Source: Acanthamoeba sp. SK_2022b
Taxonomy: Eukaryota; Discosea; Longamoebia; Acanthamoebidae
DNA: 14,183 nt
Assembly: GCA_027943245.1 (NCBI GenBank)
Contig: JANDJZ010001107.1
Location: 1-14,183, forward strand
Direction: 5' to 3'
The notes beneath the pieces are model-generated. The model was not told the DNA's origin and made no database searches. It saw nothing but the letters and a program-made list of their open reading frames with translations. A program made the translations under genes and the position numbers. Of this stretch, positions 1 to 9,276 are shown in pieces; position 1 is the stretch's first letter; the number at the start of each line of letters is the position of its first letter.

Positions 1-1
1 C

Positions 2-553
2 TTCGGTTCTCTCGCCTCGGCCACCAGCATCGCCGATGAGCTCGCCAACGCTCTCCCGGCCAACTACGGGCAGCTCAAGACCGAGGTGGCGGCCCTCCAG
101 GCCAACCTCACGGCCCAGATTGCTGATCTCCAGTCGGCCCTTGCCGCGGTGGCCACCAACGTCCAGTACATCAAGTCCCTGGAGGAGCTGGGCAACCTGA
201 CCGACGCCTCGTCGTGCACGGACCTCGACTGCGTGCGCACGCCAATCAACGAGCTGGACGACTTCATCATGCAGCTCTACGCCATCAGGCTCTCCTTCGC
301 CGTCCAGGCCGGCTTCATCAAGTACGCCGCCGGCGAGGACGTGCTCGACGCCAGCCGCGAGGCCACCGTCATCGCCGCGGCCGTGGCCAACGCCGAGGCC
401 AACGGCCTCCCGGACTACGTCGGCTCTGTGCTGTACGGCAACTACTGCATGCTCTACGTCTCCAAGAGGCTCGAGGTCGAGACCCTCAACGCCGCCTACA
501 ACGCCGGCCTGCCCCTCCCCGTCCAGCACGCCGACAACAGCACCTCTGCTTGA
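2..553 (+). CDS. 3'-terminal exon of an unrecognised protein gene (5' partial)
   Basis: An open frame runs from base 2 to a TGA at 551-553 and gives 183 residues with no start visible, so the gene or exon begins left of the window. Third positions are strongly G/C, as in the ACSL gene, which supports real coding. The first 60 or so residues are Ala/Leu/Gln-rich with heptad-like spacing (for example TEVAALQANLTAQIADLQSA), suggesting a coiled coil or long helix. The rest is Ala-rich and mainly helical. There are three N-glycosylation sequons (NLT twice, NST near the C-terminus) and three cysteines, two of them close together in the stretch SSCTDLDCVR, so a secreted or surface protein is possible. 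No signal peptide can be assessed because the N-terminus is missing. I recognise no family and assign no function. Confidence 0.75.
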   Translation, partial: FGSLASATSIADELANALPANYGQLKTEVAALQANLTAQIADLQSALAAVATNVQYIKSLEELGNLTDASSCTDLDCVRTPINELDDFIMQLYAIRLSFAVQAGFIKYAAGEDVLDASREATVIAAAVANAEANGLPDYVGSVLYGNYCMLYVSKRLEVETLNAAYNAGLPLPVQHADNSTSA

Positions 554-950
554 TTGCCTTCCACTTTGGTATGAAGTGGCCACTACGTATGTTAAAAAAG
601 AAAGAGTTTTAAGCATTTTTCATTTACATGCCCATGTCTATCCTCACCACATGCCCTACCACCATCACACCGCCACACTATTCAACACCACCACCACCAC
701 CACCACCACTACACCACACATAACCACACCACCACCATGTTGGCCAGCCTTTAATCAACTTCTGGCTCGCCATCGAGAAGCTAACGAGAAAGAAGAAGAA
801 GATGCAAAAATGTAGTGTGTATTGAAACAAGAGGTGCATGGAGCGGTGCGTGGTGTGGAAAAGTGCGATGATCGATGAAAGCCTAGCAGTCGATCTTTGG
901 TCGGCAGGTAGAGTAGCATCGGGATGTGCGTGCGTTGCGCCGCCACGAGC
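554..950. other. Convergent 3' region between the first gene and ACSL
   Basis: These 397 bases separate two convergent stop codons and should hold both 3' UTRs. I see no credible gene. Bases 630-740 are rich in CAC/ACC triplets and A/C runs. No canonical AATAAA is visible on either strand here. Confidence 0.6.
687..709. repeat. (ACC)n trinucleotide repeat
   Basis: Seven perfect ACC units plus a partial one, inside a wider C/A-rich stretch (about 650-740). It lies in the 3' UTR or intergenic space, downstream of the first gene and of ACSL. Confidence 0.9.
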
Positions 951-1248
951 TCAGGACGGGATCGAAGCATACATCGAATCGATTTGGAGGGCAAAGTGCT
1001 TCTTGAGCTGCGGCCGCTTGAGCTTGAAGGTGGGCGTGACGAGGTCGTTGGCGGGCGTGAACTCCTCGGGGGTCAGGTAGACCCGCTCCACCACCTCGAA
1101 CCCGCGCAGCTTGGTGGCCTTGGCCACCTGACGCAGGTCCTGCGCCACAGCGTTCGCGGCGCGCTCGTCGCTACAGACCGTCAGGAAATCGACCACCTTG
1201 TCTCCCTTCAACTGCATCACCCAACACACGTGAGGCCTCCAGTCAATG

Positions 1249-1312
<64 letters not shown>

Positions 1313-4300
1313 CACACAACACACAACACACAACACACAACACACACATGGATCGTGCGTACCGGGATGCCTTGGCTATGGGCCCAGGGGAGGAGGGCAT
1401 CGGGGTCGGGATACACGACGGCCACGAGGTGGGCCTTGTTGCTGTCGCCGTAGACCCAGATCTGCGACACGAACTTGCTCTTGGTAAAGGCGCCCTCGAG
1501 CTTCTCCACTCTGTTCGGCCACAGCACCACGCGAAGCAGACGACGACGACGGGTAGCAACACGGTGTGAGCGCACGCAAGCGGGCGAGGGACAACGTAGG
1601 AGTGAGCGCGGGCAGTCGTACGCGATGTATTCGCCGTGGGAGAGCTTGAAAATGTTCTTCTTGCGGTCGATGATGGAGAGGGTGCCGTCGGGGTTCCACC
1701 TGCCGATGTCGCCCGTGTAGAACCACCCGTTCCTGAAGCTCTCCGCGCTGTTGAAGAAAACGTATGTGTGTGTGTGTGTGTGTAGAGGTGAGAGAGAGCG
1801 AGCGAGAGTAGGAGCACAGACGACTCGTTTGCGTCGTCACGACACCACGGCCGTGTAGCGACTCGTACGTCTTCTCGGTGTCGCGGTAGTAGCCGGGGCT
1901 CACGTTGGGACCGCGAATGACGACCTCTCCGCAGGGCACCTCGCCGTTGGGATCGTACTCGGGCATGTCCTCCACGCCCACCAGCTTTATCTCTGTGTCC
2001 ACGTCACGCACGTAGAATGAGTATTACCTTTTTTGGTAAAAAATAAATAATTAAAAAAAGAACAAGTAAATAAATTAAAATAAATAATAATGTATAACAA
2101 CGTGTGCGGTACCGCTGCAGGGCATGGGCGCGCCTACGTGGCCGAAGCTGGGGTCCTCCAGGTAGCCAGCGGTGGCACCAGCGCAGGTCTCAGTCAGGCC
2201 GTAGCCCTGCACGATCGTGCAGCCGAACACGCTGCATTTGCGGGTACTCATTAGCACGCGACACACATCACATATCGGGGAGCGGGACACCTGTGCTCAC
2301 GCACCAAGTGAGGAACTTGTGGACCACGGGGGTGAGCGGGGCGCCGCCGGACAACATGGCCCGCACGTTGCCGCCGAGCCTCTTCCTGGCCTTGTTGAGC
2401 ACCAGCCACTTCCAAAGGTCGCTTTCCTTGCCTGCAAAGTAAATAAATAACATAAATAAATAAAAAATAATTAAATATATGATTTTTATTTAATAAAGAA
2501 ATAAATAGCGAGGTGGGGGGTACCGGTCTGGAGGGTCTTCTCCATGGAGGCGACGGCCTTGCGGAAGAGCCACCAGCGCAGCTTGCCCTGCTGCTGGGGC
2601 AGGAGGTTGACGATCTTGCCGTAGATCTTGTCGTACACGCGCGGCACGCCCACGAAGAACGAAGGCTTCAGCTCCTGCACGTCGTCGATGATGTGAAGCA
2701 CCGAGCCCTGCGCGAAGTAGACGATGACGTCAGCCAGAGATAGACGATAGACAAGCGCGGTGAGGGCTATGGGGGGGGGAGGAGAGAGAGAGAGACCTGA
2801 TAGAAGCCGACGCGGGTGCCGCGGGAGAAGGCGCACTGCATGATGGCACGCTCGAAGATGTGGGCCAGCGGCAGGTAGGACAGGTAGGCGTCTTCGGGAG
2901 TGGCCACGCTCTTGGCCACCCTCTGGTTGACGGCGGCCGTCATGGCCATCACGTTGCGGTGCGTCAGCAGGACGCCCTTGGGGTCGCCCGTGGTGCCCGA
3001 CGTGTACATGATGCTGCATCACCGCCCACCCACCCACCCACCCACCCATCACGCAACGTTGAGCTCGACAAGGCCACCAAACACGTTGCCGCCACGCGTC
3101 GACGACGCGCGCACCTGTAGAGGTCGTCAGGCGACGGCGGGTCGACGGTGACCGGCCTGGACTTGCCGTCCTGCACCACGTCCTGGAACCCGAGAAGGCG
3201 GAGGCCGAGCGCTTCGGCGCCCAGCCTCTCCTCGTCGGTGGGCTCCTCCATGAGAATGATCGTCTTGAGCTCGTGGCACTCGGGCGCCGCGCCCATGAGC
3301 TGCTCGCGTGCATGATGGCGTTGGGGACCGTAAGAACGCGCGCATGGGTTGATGGTGGCGAGAGGAAGCTGGAGTGGAGGGGGAGGCGGAGGCGTACGGG
3401 GCGGAGACTCTCGCGGGACACGACCACGAAGCGAGTGGAAGCGTGGCTGGCGATGTAGGCCACGGCGTTCTCACCTGATGATGTGTGTCGACACGCGTCA
3501 ATTGATATGTCCACGTGTAGCGAGACAGGGAGGTGGCCGAGGAGGTGAACTTACCGAGAGTGTCGTAGAGGGCAACGATGGCGAGAGAGTAGGCGCTGCA
3601 GGCCTGGTCGGCGATCACCCACTCCTCCCTGTTCTTGCTGTAGATGCCAATATGCTCGCCCTGCACCCAAAAACGACCATCGGGTCAATTACGGGTTCAC
3701 GCGTCTACCCACCCACACATATACATCGAAACGACGCAAGAAGTAGCGAGAGAGAGCAAATGAAACGTGAAGCAGCAATAGTGACGGTGGCGGACAGCGA
3801 TGACGTGGCTTGTGGTTGGGCCAGAAGAAAACGAGCGGGCGACGCACCCTCTTGGCGCCCAGGTTCTTGAGGCCGGAGCCAAAGTAGCGCGCGAGGGCAG
3901 CGATCTCCTTGTAGGAACGGAACTCGTAGTGGCCGCGGGTGCCATCGCTCTCGAAGCTGCGCGTGCCCAGGCAGCGGCAGTGGCCAAACAGCCTCTCGCT
4001 CCTCCTGCACAGGTCGGGTTGGTGAGCAGGGAAGGTGCAGAATAAGATGAAAAGGAAAAATGATTCTGATGGTCAAATGAGGAGAGGGAAGGTACGCGAA
4101 GTTCTGGTAAAGTGTGGTGACGACGAGGTTGTTTTCGGTGTCCTTAAGTGAATCGTAAAGCTCTTCGTCAGGCCTTATGTCAGAAGCACGGCGGATGGGT
4201 CCTTCACCAAGCGCCTCGGGTGGCGCGACATCGTAGGATTGGCGGGAGAATTTGTCCTCCTTGCGCGGGCCCGGCTTGATGCGTCCTCGCTGCTGGTCAC

Positions 4301-4394
4301 GTGCCAGGAAGGGCAGCACCACGAAGAACATGGCTGATGTTACTGCTACTATGGCGAATGCCAGCGTAACATCGTACTCGAAGAAGATGGACAT
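951..4394 (-). CDS. ACSL: Long-chain acyl-CoA synthetase (long-chain fatty acid-CoA ligase)
   Basis: Activates long-chain fatty acids with ATP and CoA through an acyl-AMP intermediate, feeding lipid synthesis and beta-oxidation. I join 13 exons, all at GT...AG boundaries that keep frame: 4394-4096, 4004-3848, 3660-3555, 3474-3398, 3299-3115, 3013-2797, 2707-2524, 2431-2305, 2231-2113, 1992-1869, 1747-1622, 1510-1363 and 1211-951. The total is 2130 nt, or 709 aa, normal for ACSL enzymes. Residues 9-30 form a hydrophobic N-terminal anchor, so an ER or other membrane location is likely. The AMP-binding signature [11 protein letters not shown] lies near 278-288, GYGLTET near 460-466, TGDIG near 543-547 and the ACSL motif [16 protein letters not shown] near 559-574. 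The C-terminal [15 protein letters not shown] carries the conserved lysine near 686. No PTS1 tail is seen. The start is the first in-frame ATG. Third positions are very GC-rich (36 of 41 codons in part of the last exon). The gene is divergent from the ZIP4-like gene. Confidence 0.95.
1251..1345. repeat. (AC)30 microsatellite followed by an AACACAC heptamer array
   Basis: Bases 1251-1310 are 30 uninterrupted AC units. They pass directly into five perfect copies of the heptamer AACACAC (1311-1345). The array lies in the last ACSL intron (1212-1362) and fills well over half of it. On the transcribed strand it reads as GT/TG repeats, between the donor at 1362 and the acceptor at 1212. Confidence 0.97.
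1760..1783. repeat. (TG)n microsatellite in ACSL intron 10
   Basis: A short TG repeat reads as CA on the ACSL sense strand. It lies within the intron between 1868 and 1748, a little upstream of the acceptor CAG. Confidence 0.85.
2035..2100. repeat. A/T-rich low-complexity segment in ACSL intron 9
   Basis: A TAAA/AAATAA-type low-complexity stretch fills the middle of the intron between exons 9 and 10 (1993-2112). It stands out in an otherwise GC-rich gene. A similar stretch occupies intron 7 (about 2437-2508). Confidence 0.8.
2437..2508. repeat. A/T-rich low-complexity segment in ACSL intron 7
   Basis: Repeats of AAATAAAT/TAAATAAA type make up most of the 92-nt intron between 2523 and 2432. 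On the sense strand it is T-rich up to the acceptor CAG and could act as an extended polypyrimidine tract. Confidence 0.8.
3025..3048. repeat. (CCCA)6 tandem repeat in ACSL intron 5
   Basis: Six perfect CCCA units lie in the intron between exons 5 and 6 (3014-3114). On the ACSL sense strand this is a TGGG array, a G-run series that could form a quadruplex in the pre-mRNA. That last point is inference. Confidence 0.9.
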
Positions 4395-4985
4395 TCCAAA
4401 GAACAGCAGATCAACCAATTGTGAGGGCGAAGAAAGATGGAGGATGAGATTGGTGATTAGGCGTTTGATCCACTATCGATCGTTAAGGTAGGCTTGCAAA
4501 GTGAGATCGGGTGAAGGGCAGGAGGATCGAGGGAAGCGAAGCGCCACCAAATCCAAGCGAAGGGGCTCTGTTTTTCTGCGCACGTTGCGTCTTGTCGCGC
4601 AAGCGTCGCAGTCGACAGACGACCTGTCTACAATCTTACACTAGCCCCGCACTCCGGAGCTTCTGGCGTGGTTGTAACACGTGAACTGAGCCAGCTCGAG
4701 ATGCGTGATGAACGGATACCAGTGGGCCACGGCTTTGGTGCAGTTAACACAAACCTCAAACAGAGGATGTGGTGGTTGTGCAGTGATAATGCCACACAGC
4801 ATGGGCAGGCAATGCTCGTACAAGATAGGAGCACTCAAGTTGAAAACTGGAGCATACATTCTAAAAATGTGAGACAAATAAAAAAACCATTTTTTGCCAC
4901 CGCAAAACGCAGGCAACAAGATGTGCCCGCAGGGTGAGCACGCCGCTGGCTGCATTCGTACAGAAGCGCAAGAAGTAGCACAAAG
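4395..4985. promoter_or_regulatory. Divergent intergenic region between ACSL and the ZIP4-like gene
   Basis: These 591 bases separate two start codons that face away from each other, so both promoters should lie here. The base composition is less GC-rich than the ACSL exons. A TATA-like A/T run (AAATAAAAAAA, about 4876-4886) sits roughly 100 bases upstream of the ZIP4-like start. I see no comparable box close to the ACSL start. The region also contains a 315-nt minus-strand open frame (4641-4955), listed separately. Confidence 0.5.
4641..4955 (-). CDS. Possible small cysteine-rich ORF (104 aa), unproven
   Basis: An ATG at 4955-4953 opens an uninterrupted minus-strand frame to a TAG at 4643-4641. 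The predicted protein has a C-x2-C-G-H start (CSPCGHILLPAFCGG), then a C..C pattern around CLPMLCG and a CVNC motif, which gives a weak zinc-binding look. Codon third positions in the last 70 codons are about half G/C, near the ZIP4-like gene's level. The middle (about 4860-4900) is A/T-rich and ends in a plausible acceptor (CACATTTTTAG), so part of the frame could be intronic. It lies where the ACSL and ZIP4-like promoters must be and matches no family I know. It may be a real small gene, a relic exon or chance. Confidence 0.22.
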   Translation of the reverse strand: MQPAACSPCGHILLPAFCGGKKWFFYLSHIFRMYAPVFNLSAPILYEHCLPMLCGIITAQPPHPLFEVCVNCTKAVAHWYPFITHLELAQFTCYNHARSSGVRG

Positions 4986-7900
4986 ATGCAGGAGATGCAA
5001 ATCGCCGACTCATTCATGACACTTCTCGAAGGTACCCAAGCAACAGCAAGTGATTCGTTCTCACAAATCTTCTTGCAGACTTGGTCTCTGAGATCGAGAC
5101 CAAGGCTAATGAAGGCCGTATGAGTAGCATCGAACCGTCGTCGCTGCGCAAGCACGTTAACGATTTGCCGGCGTCTGTGACGTTTGCTCCCAACTACTGC
5201 AAGCTCCTCAAGGAGATCGGTGCAAGCGTCCTTGGCTTGTGCACCAACCAGCTTCTGTCTTCTGACGTCCTTATTCATAGCCTTCCGGCTCTGGAACGTA
5301 GCGATAGGGATGGGCAAGAAGGACCTTCCCACTGAGGAGCTATCCGTGCGAGGTACTCATCTGGCGTGCAGCGGGCATAATGCTTGCTCGCTCGCTGTCC
5401 CTCACCTTCCATGCCGCACAGTGCGTCATCTCGCCTGCGATCTCCTGTCCCTGGCAGCAACGGGCCTGCCTAATGATTCCGAAATCGTAGTGTGCTCGTT
5501 TAAGTTCTTCTCGAGGACGGGCAAGCTGTGGAGCGGTGCGTATTCTTCAATAGCCTTGGCCTCATCATTGTTCTAACGCGTTAGCTGTTGGTTCCAGATC
5601 TGGACAGCGTGGAAATGGCGCGAAACTGTTTCTCAACGGCTTCTTCGGTGCGAGTGACCATCCTCTTTCAATCCCGGTTGTCGGAGCTTAACCTTGATTG
5701 TGGGAGCAGCTATGGCATAAGATCGAGACCGAGTTCAGCGAGCAGGCAACCGAAAGTGAAGTGCAGCAGATACTCTTCACGTTCTACATCAGCCAGTACA
5801 TGCTGCCACGATGCTGCCAAATAGGTGTTGTTGCGCTTACGCTGTTGCCTCCATAGAATGGAGCTCTACTGGGCGGTGAAAGACCCCAAGGGCGCGCGCG
5901 AAGTGCTTACAAAGGCGAAGACACTCATAACCCTTGTTCCACAAGAGGTACATCTTGATGATCATCCAGCGTAATGGACACCAAACGCATTGTAACGCCT
6001 TCTTGTGCAGGCCAAGCCTACAGCAATGCTCTGCTACAACTACGGAGTACAGGCGCATCAGCAAGCGAACTACTCTGATGCTATCGGATGGCTTGAGAGG
6101 TGAGTCTGGTTCTCGTCGCGATGCACCTCAACCTTATTCACCCCACTCCCCCAGCTCGTACGACCTGATGACGAAGGATCCGAACCAAGGACAAGCAGCA
6201 CCCAAGCAAGCGAGAACCTTGCGGCTCATGGCGCACTGCCTCCTCAGCACGGGAGATAAGGATCGGGCCAAGCAGTGTGCGCAGCTCGCCAGCGAGGTAC
6301 AGTTCGTGTGAGACAAGCCTCTGCCTTACGCTCACGTACTACAACAGATGCATGAGAACCACTCAGTGCTGTATTTACTTGCGAAGCTAAACTTCGTAGA
6401 AGGTTGCTTCGACGCTGCAGAGAAGTATCTTGAAAAGCTGCTTGCCCATCCGGACACCACGCTCGACATGTACGTCGGACCCGTAATTAGGGCAATCGAG
6501 CGTCTCTCAACTGACTCGTCATGGCTAGGGCGTTCGCGGCTTGTGACCTGGCAAGAGAATATAAGCGGTACCGCTGAGCCTTGCCTTGTTCAATGTCGAA
6601 CACTACTAAGCGTCTGCTAGACCCGAAGCAGCGATCCTTGGCTACACCCTCCTTCAGAGTCGTTTCTCTCAAGATGGCGATATCGGCAAGACTCGATACC
6701 AACTACTCGATCTCCTTCTCTCGGAGGAAGTTAACGATCACTCAAGAGCGTGCACGTTGGTCGAGCAGGTTACTTCAGGTTGGCCCCATTCGCTTTTGAT
6801 GCTTCTATGTGTTTCTCATGAGACTCGTGATTCAAGATCACCATGGCGGGCGACACCGGCTTGCCGCGGTTGAGCTGAAGCACTTTCAGCAGTTGCTCTG
6901 GAACGTCGGCGCCGTGCTGTTTCAAGTAAGGCCCACCCTTGGCTGGCGATGGCGGTTTCTTCTCACGTTTACGTGTGACGCAGAGAGATGACTTCGCCAC
7001 GAGCTTGGAGTGGTTTGAACGTTCGTACCGCTTGCTCGATATCAACGATACAGCCAGCCAAGCCAAATACCACGGGTATGAACTCGTGATGGGCTCTGAG
7101 AAAGGTCAGATTTCTAAAACACCTATGGGCTCGTCCATGTTCAGAATCATCGCTCGCTGCCATATGCAGCTCAAGCATTATGAGCAGGCGTTGAAACATG
7201 CCAGGGAGGCTATGATTCGTGAGTCAAGCCTGGCTACGCACTTCCTCTTGTTCCTGATCTACCTGCACGTCCCGGACGACGAGAATGGTACCCTGGACCG
7301 ACACTGATGCAGCAAGCTCCGCACGATACTCAACTCATGCTGTGCCAATGCGTATTCAGCCAAGGCTGAACTTGTCGCGCTCTGTGCGTGTGATGACTTC
7401 GACCCGAAGTACCTCGACATCGCCGCCGAAGAAGCGTGGGCGGTATGTAAGGAGCCTTGGCGAAGCTGAGCGGTGATCATTATTCACGTTCTCGATGATA
7501 GATGAAACGACAATTGGTGGCCATGCACGCAATGGAGGCAATCCTCTCCACGTTCATCAGTGCCGATCGACTGGCTCACACCGGCCGAGTCCTTCGCAAC
7601 TTAGTCAAGCTGTCTGTCTCTAGTGAGCACAGGTAAGCCCCTTCTGTCGGTGATATACAAAACTTTAGTAGACTCACCAGTGCGAAGTAATACCATCGAG
7701 GACCTCGCGAAAACGGCGTTTTATCTACGTCTGGGCACCGATAAGCTGAAAGAGCTCGGGCCACAGATGTTCAGCAGCCTTGACGAACTCGAGTGGCTGA
7801 TAGGAGTGTGCTGGAAGTTTGGGTACACTCTGACAGAGCATCCATGTTCGGCCGTTCCCAGCTCAGCTTTCCTCTGTAGGAAGCAAGCGAACCAGCAGCG

Positions 7901-9175
7901 TGAGCTAGAGCTTTGCCATAGATTCTATCACTACGCCTACGAAGTACGGACATCCGACATACCCACTATGCGAGTAATTGGTGACGTTGAGCTTTTCTCT
8001 TCACAGTACTCAGGTGTTCTGCCTATCAGCCGAGAAAACTTGGAAACTAAGAAGGCGAGCCTTCTCTTTGCGATCGCCGCCAAACTGGAGGAGCAGAAAG
8101 CGCACGGCTTCGATGAGGTAAATCGCTTTACTTGCCTCTTGTTCCGTAGCGTGGGCTTTAGGTCAATTTCTTTCACTTGGCAGAACGTGTTGAAAGAGCT
8201 GGTTAAGGCGATCGATACGTGCTACGAGCTGTCCGCTCAACAAGCAAGATTCGCTTCTGTTAGCCACACCGGTTCCATGTCTGCGGTGGTCGATCAGAGC
8301 ATCCCGCAGATCAAGGTCATGGAACTCCACGTGAAACTCGCCCTTAAGCTGGACAATCAGAGCCTCATCGCTGTAATTCAGGTATCCCCAGAAGTGCCGC
8401 GCTCGATTCTTGGATGATGGCCGGAAGGACTCACGTCCTTTTTGTGTCAGAGCGCCGCGTCCATACCAGGAATCAATCCTGTTGTATTTGAAGCCATGGC
8501 TGCGCTGTGCTTAGAAAACTCGCCCCGGCGCACTGCAGGTCTCCTTCACACTGTCGTAGTCCACGCTCGAGCTACTCACTTCCTTTTCCCACAGCTGCCA
8601 TAGAAGCGTTGACGACTTGCCTCCAGATCAACGTCAAGTCTCGGTCCATCAACTACGCCACTAGCAGTTATGATCATTCTCTATGCACCGCTGATACTTG
8701 TGAGCAAACAGCATAAGAGTAGACAATTTATTCATGTGTATGTTTCAAACAGGTGCCCTGTTGCGTCAGCTTATCATGTTGAACGGAGGATACGACGGTG
8801 CGTGGACGTTCTACGAGCAGGCCTACAAGCTGGTTGAGAAACTTGGCGAACGAGAAACCGAGTCCTCCGCCTATCCGCAGATTGAGCTGCGCTGGTAACC
8901 AGCCCGCCTTGGATAGACGATAGAGAGAGTCCAGCTATCTCACGTGTGCGCACAGGCTGCTGGCCAAGTCCTGGAACAACGGAGCTCACAACTATCGACT
9001 GATGAAGCTCGACGAGGCCGAGAAGTGGATGAGCCTCGCGTTCAAGTTCCTTCAACACTGCCCAGCAGCCAAAGCAGAGAGCGAGCAGCAGATGGTCGCC
9101 GCCTACTCTCATCTCCTCGAGAAGATCGCGGAGAGGCAGCCCAACACCACCCACAGCTCCCTCCTCGAAGAGTGA
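4986..9175 (+). CDS. ZIP4: SPO22/ZIP4/TEX11-family meiotic crossover protein
   Basis: ZIP4/SPO22/TEX11 proteins are TPR-like scaffolds of the ZMM group that promote meiotic crossovers and synapsis. I join 24 exons: 4986-5031, 5079-5219, 5281-5352, 5422-5535, 5598-5647, 5710-5795, 5857-5947, 6011-6099, 6155-6296, 6348-6469, 6529-6567, 6621-6768, 6881-6925, 6984-7287, 7360-7442, 7502-7622, 7681-7822, 7880-7943, 8007-8117, 8184-8381, 8451-8538, 8595-8666, 8753-8894 and 8956-9175. This totals 2730 nt, or 909 aa, close to family size (about 900-980). Family hallmarks are an early RLWNVA...VRHLACDLL block (about 64-100), the SPO22-domain run CYNYGVQAHQQANYSDAIGW, a KARTLRL-like QARTLRLMAHCLL, LLWNVGAVLFQRDDFATSLE near 384-403, and the C-terminal ELRWLLAKSWNNG (about 834-846). 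Uncertain joins are exon 13 (could start at 6875) and the exon 22 end (8666 or 8699). Third positions are less GC-rich than in ACSL. Confidence 0.85.
7823..8183 (+). other. Three consecutive stop-free introns of length 3n in the ZIP4-like gene
   Basis: The inferred introns 7823-7879 (57 nt), 7944-8006 (63 nt) and 8118-8183 (66 nt) are all multiples of three and contain no in-frame stop. Genomic sequence from 7623 to 8417 therefore reads as one open frame. I call them introns because they have good donors and acceptors (GTAC...CTGTAG, GTACGG...TTCACAG, GTAAAT...TTGGCAG). Removing them also restores family-like spacing in a segment reading CWKFGKQANQQ and HYAYEYSGVLP. Confidence 0.65.
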
Positions 9176-9276
9176 ACCTCCCCTTCACTCCCAGCTTTAG
9201 TGGTCGCTCATGAACGGACAGTGAGGAATGAAGGCAGAGTGTAACGGAGGAGGGCGGGAGAGGCGAGGGAGAAGAA

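Noticed and set aside
1243..1575. Overlapping open frames through the (AC)n array on both strands
   Set aside because: Dinucleotide repeats lack stops by composition, and the region is an intron of ACSL flanked by frame-consistent splice sites.
4835..5332. 165-codon minus-strand frame antisense to the ZIP4-like exons 1-3
   Set aside because: It runs across exons and introns of a well-supported plus-strand gene, shows no motif, and its codon pattern mirrors the sense gene.
5585..5597. Starting ZIP4-like exon 5 at the TTAG acceptor (5584)
   Set aside because: The phase does not match the donor at 5536. The acceptor ending at 5597 keeps phase and gives KLWSDLDSVEMARNCF.
7261..7359. Reading the segment after ZIP4-like exon 14 (LRTILNSCC...) as coding
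   Set aside because: It would need a 25-nt or 48-nt intron. A donor at 7288 and acceptor at 7359 keep phase, give a 72-nt intron and join DDEN to AKAELVAL, matching family spacing better.
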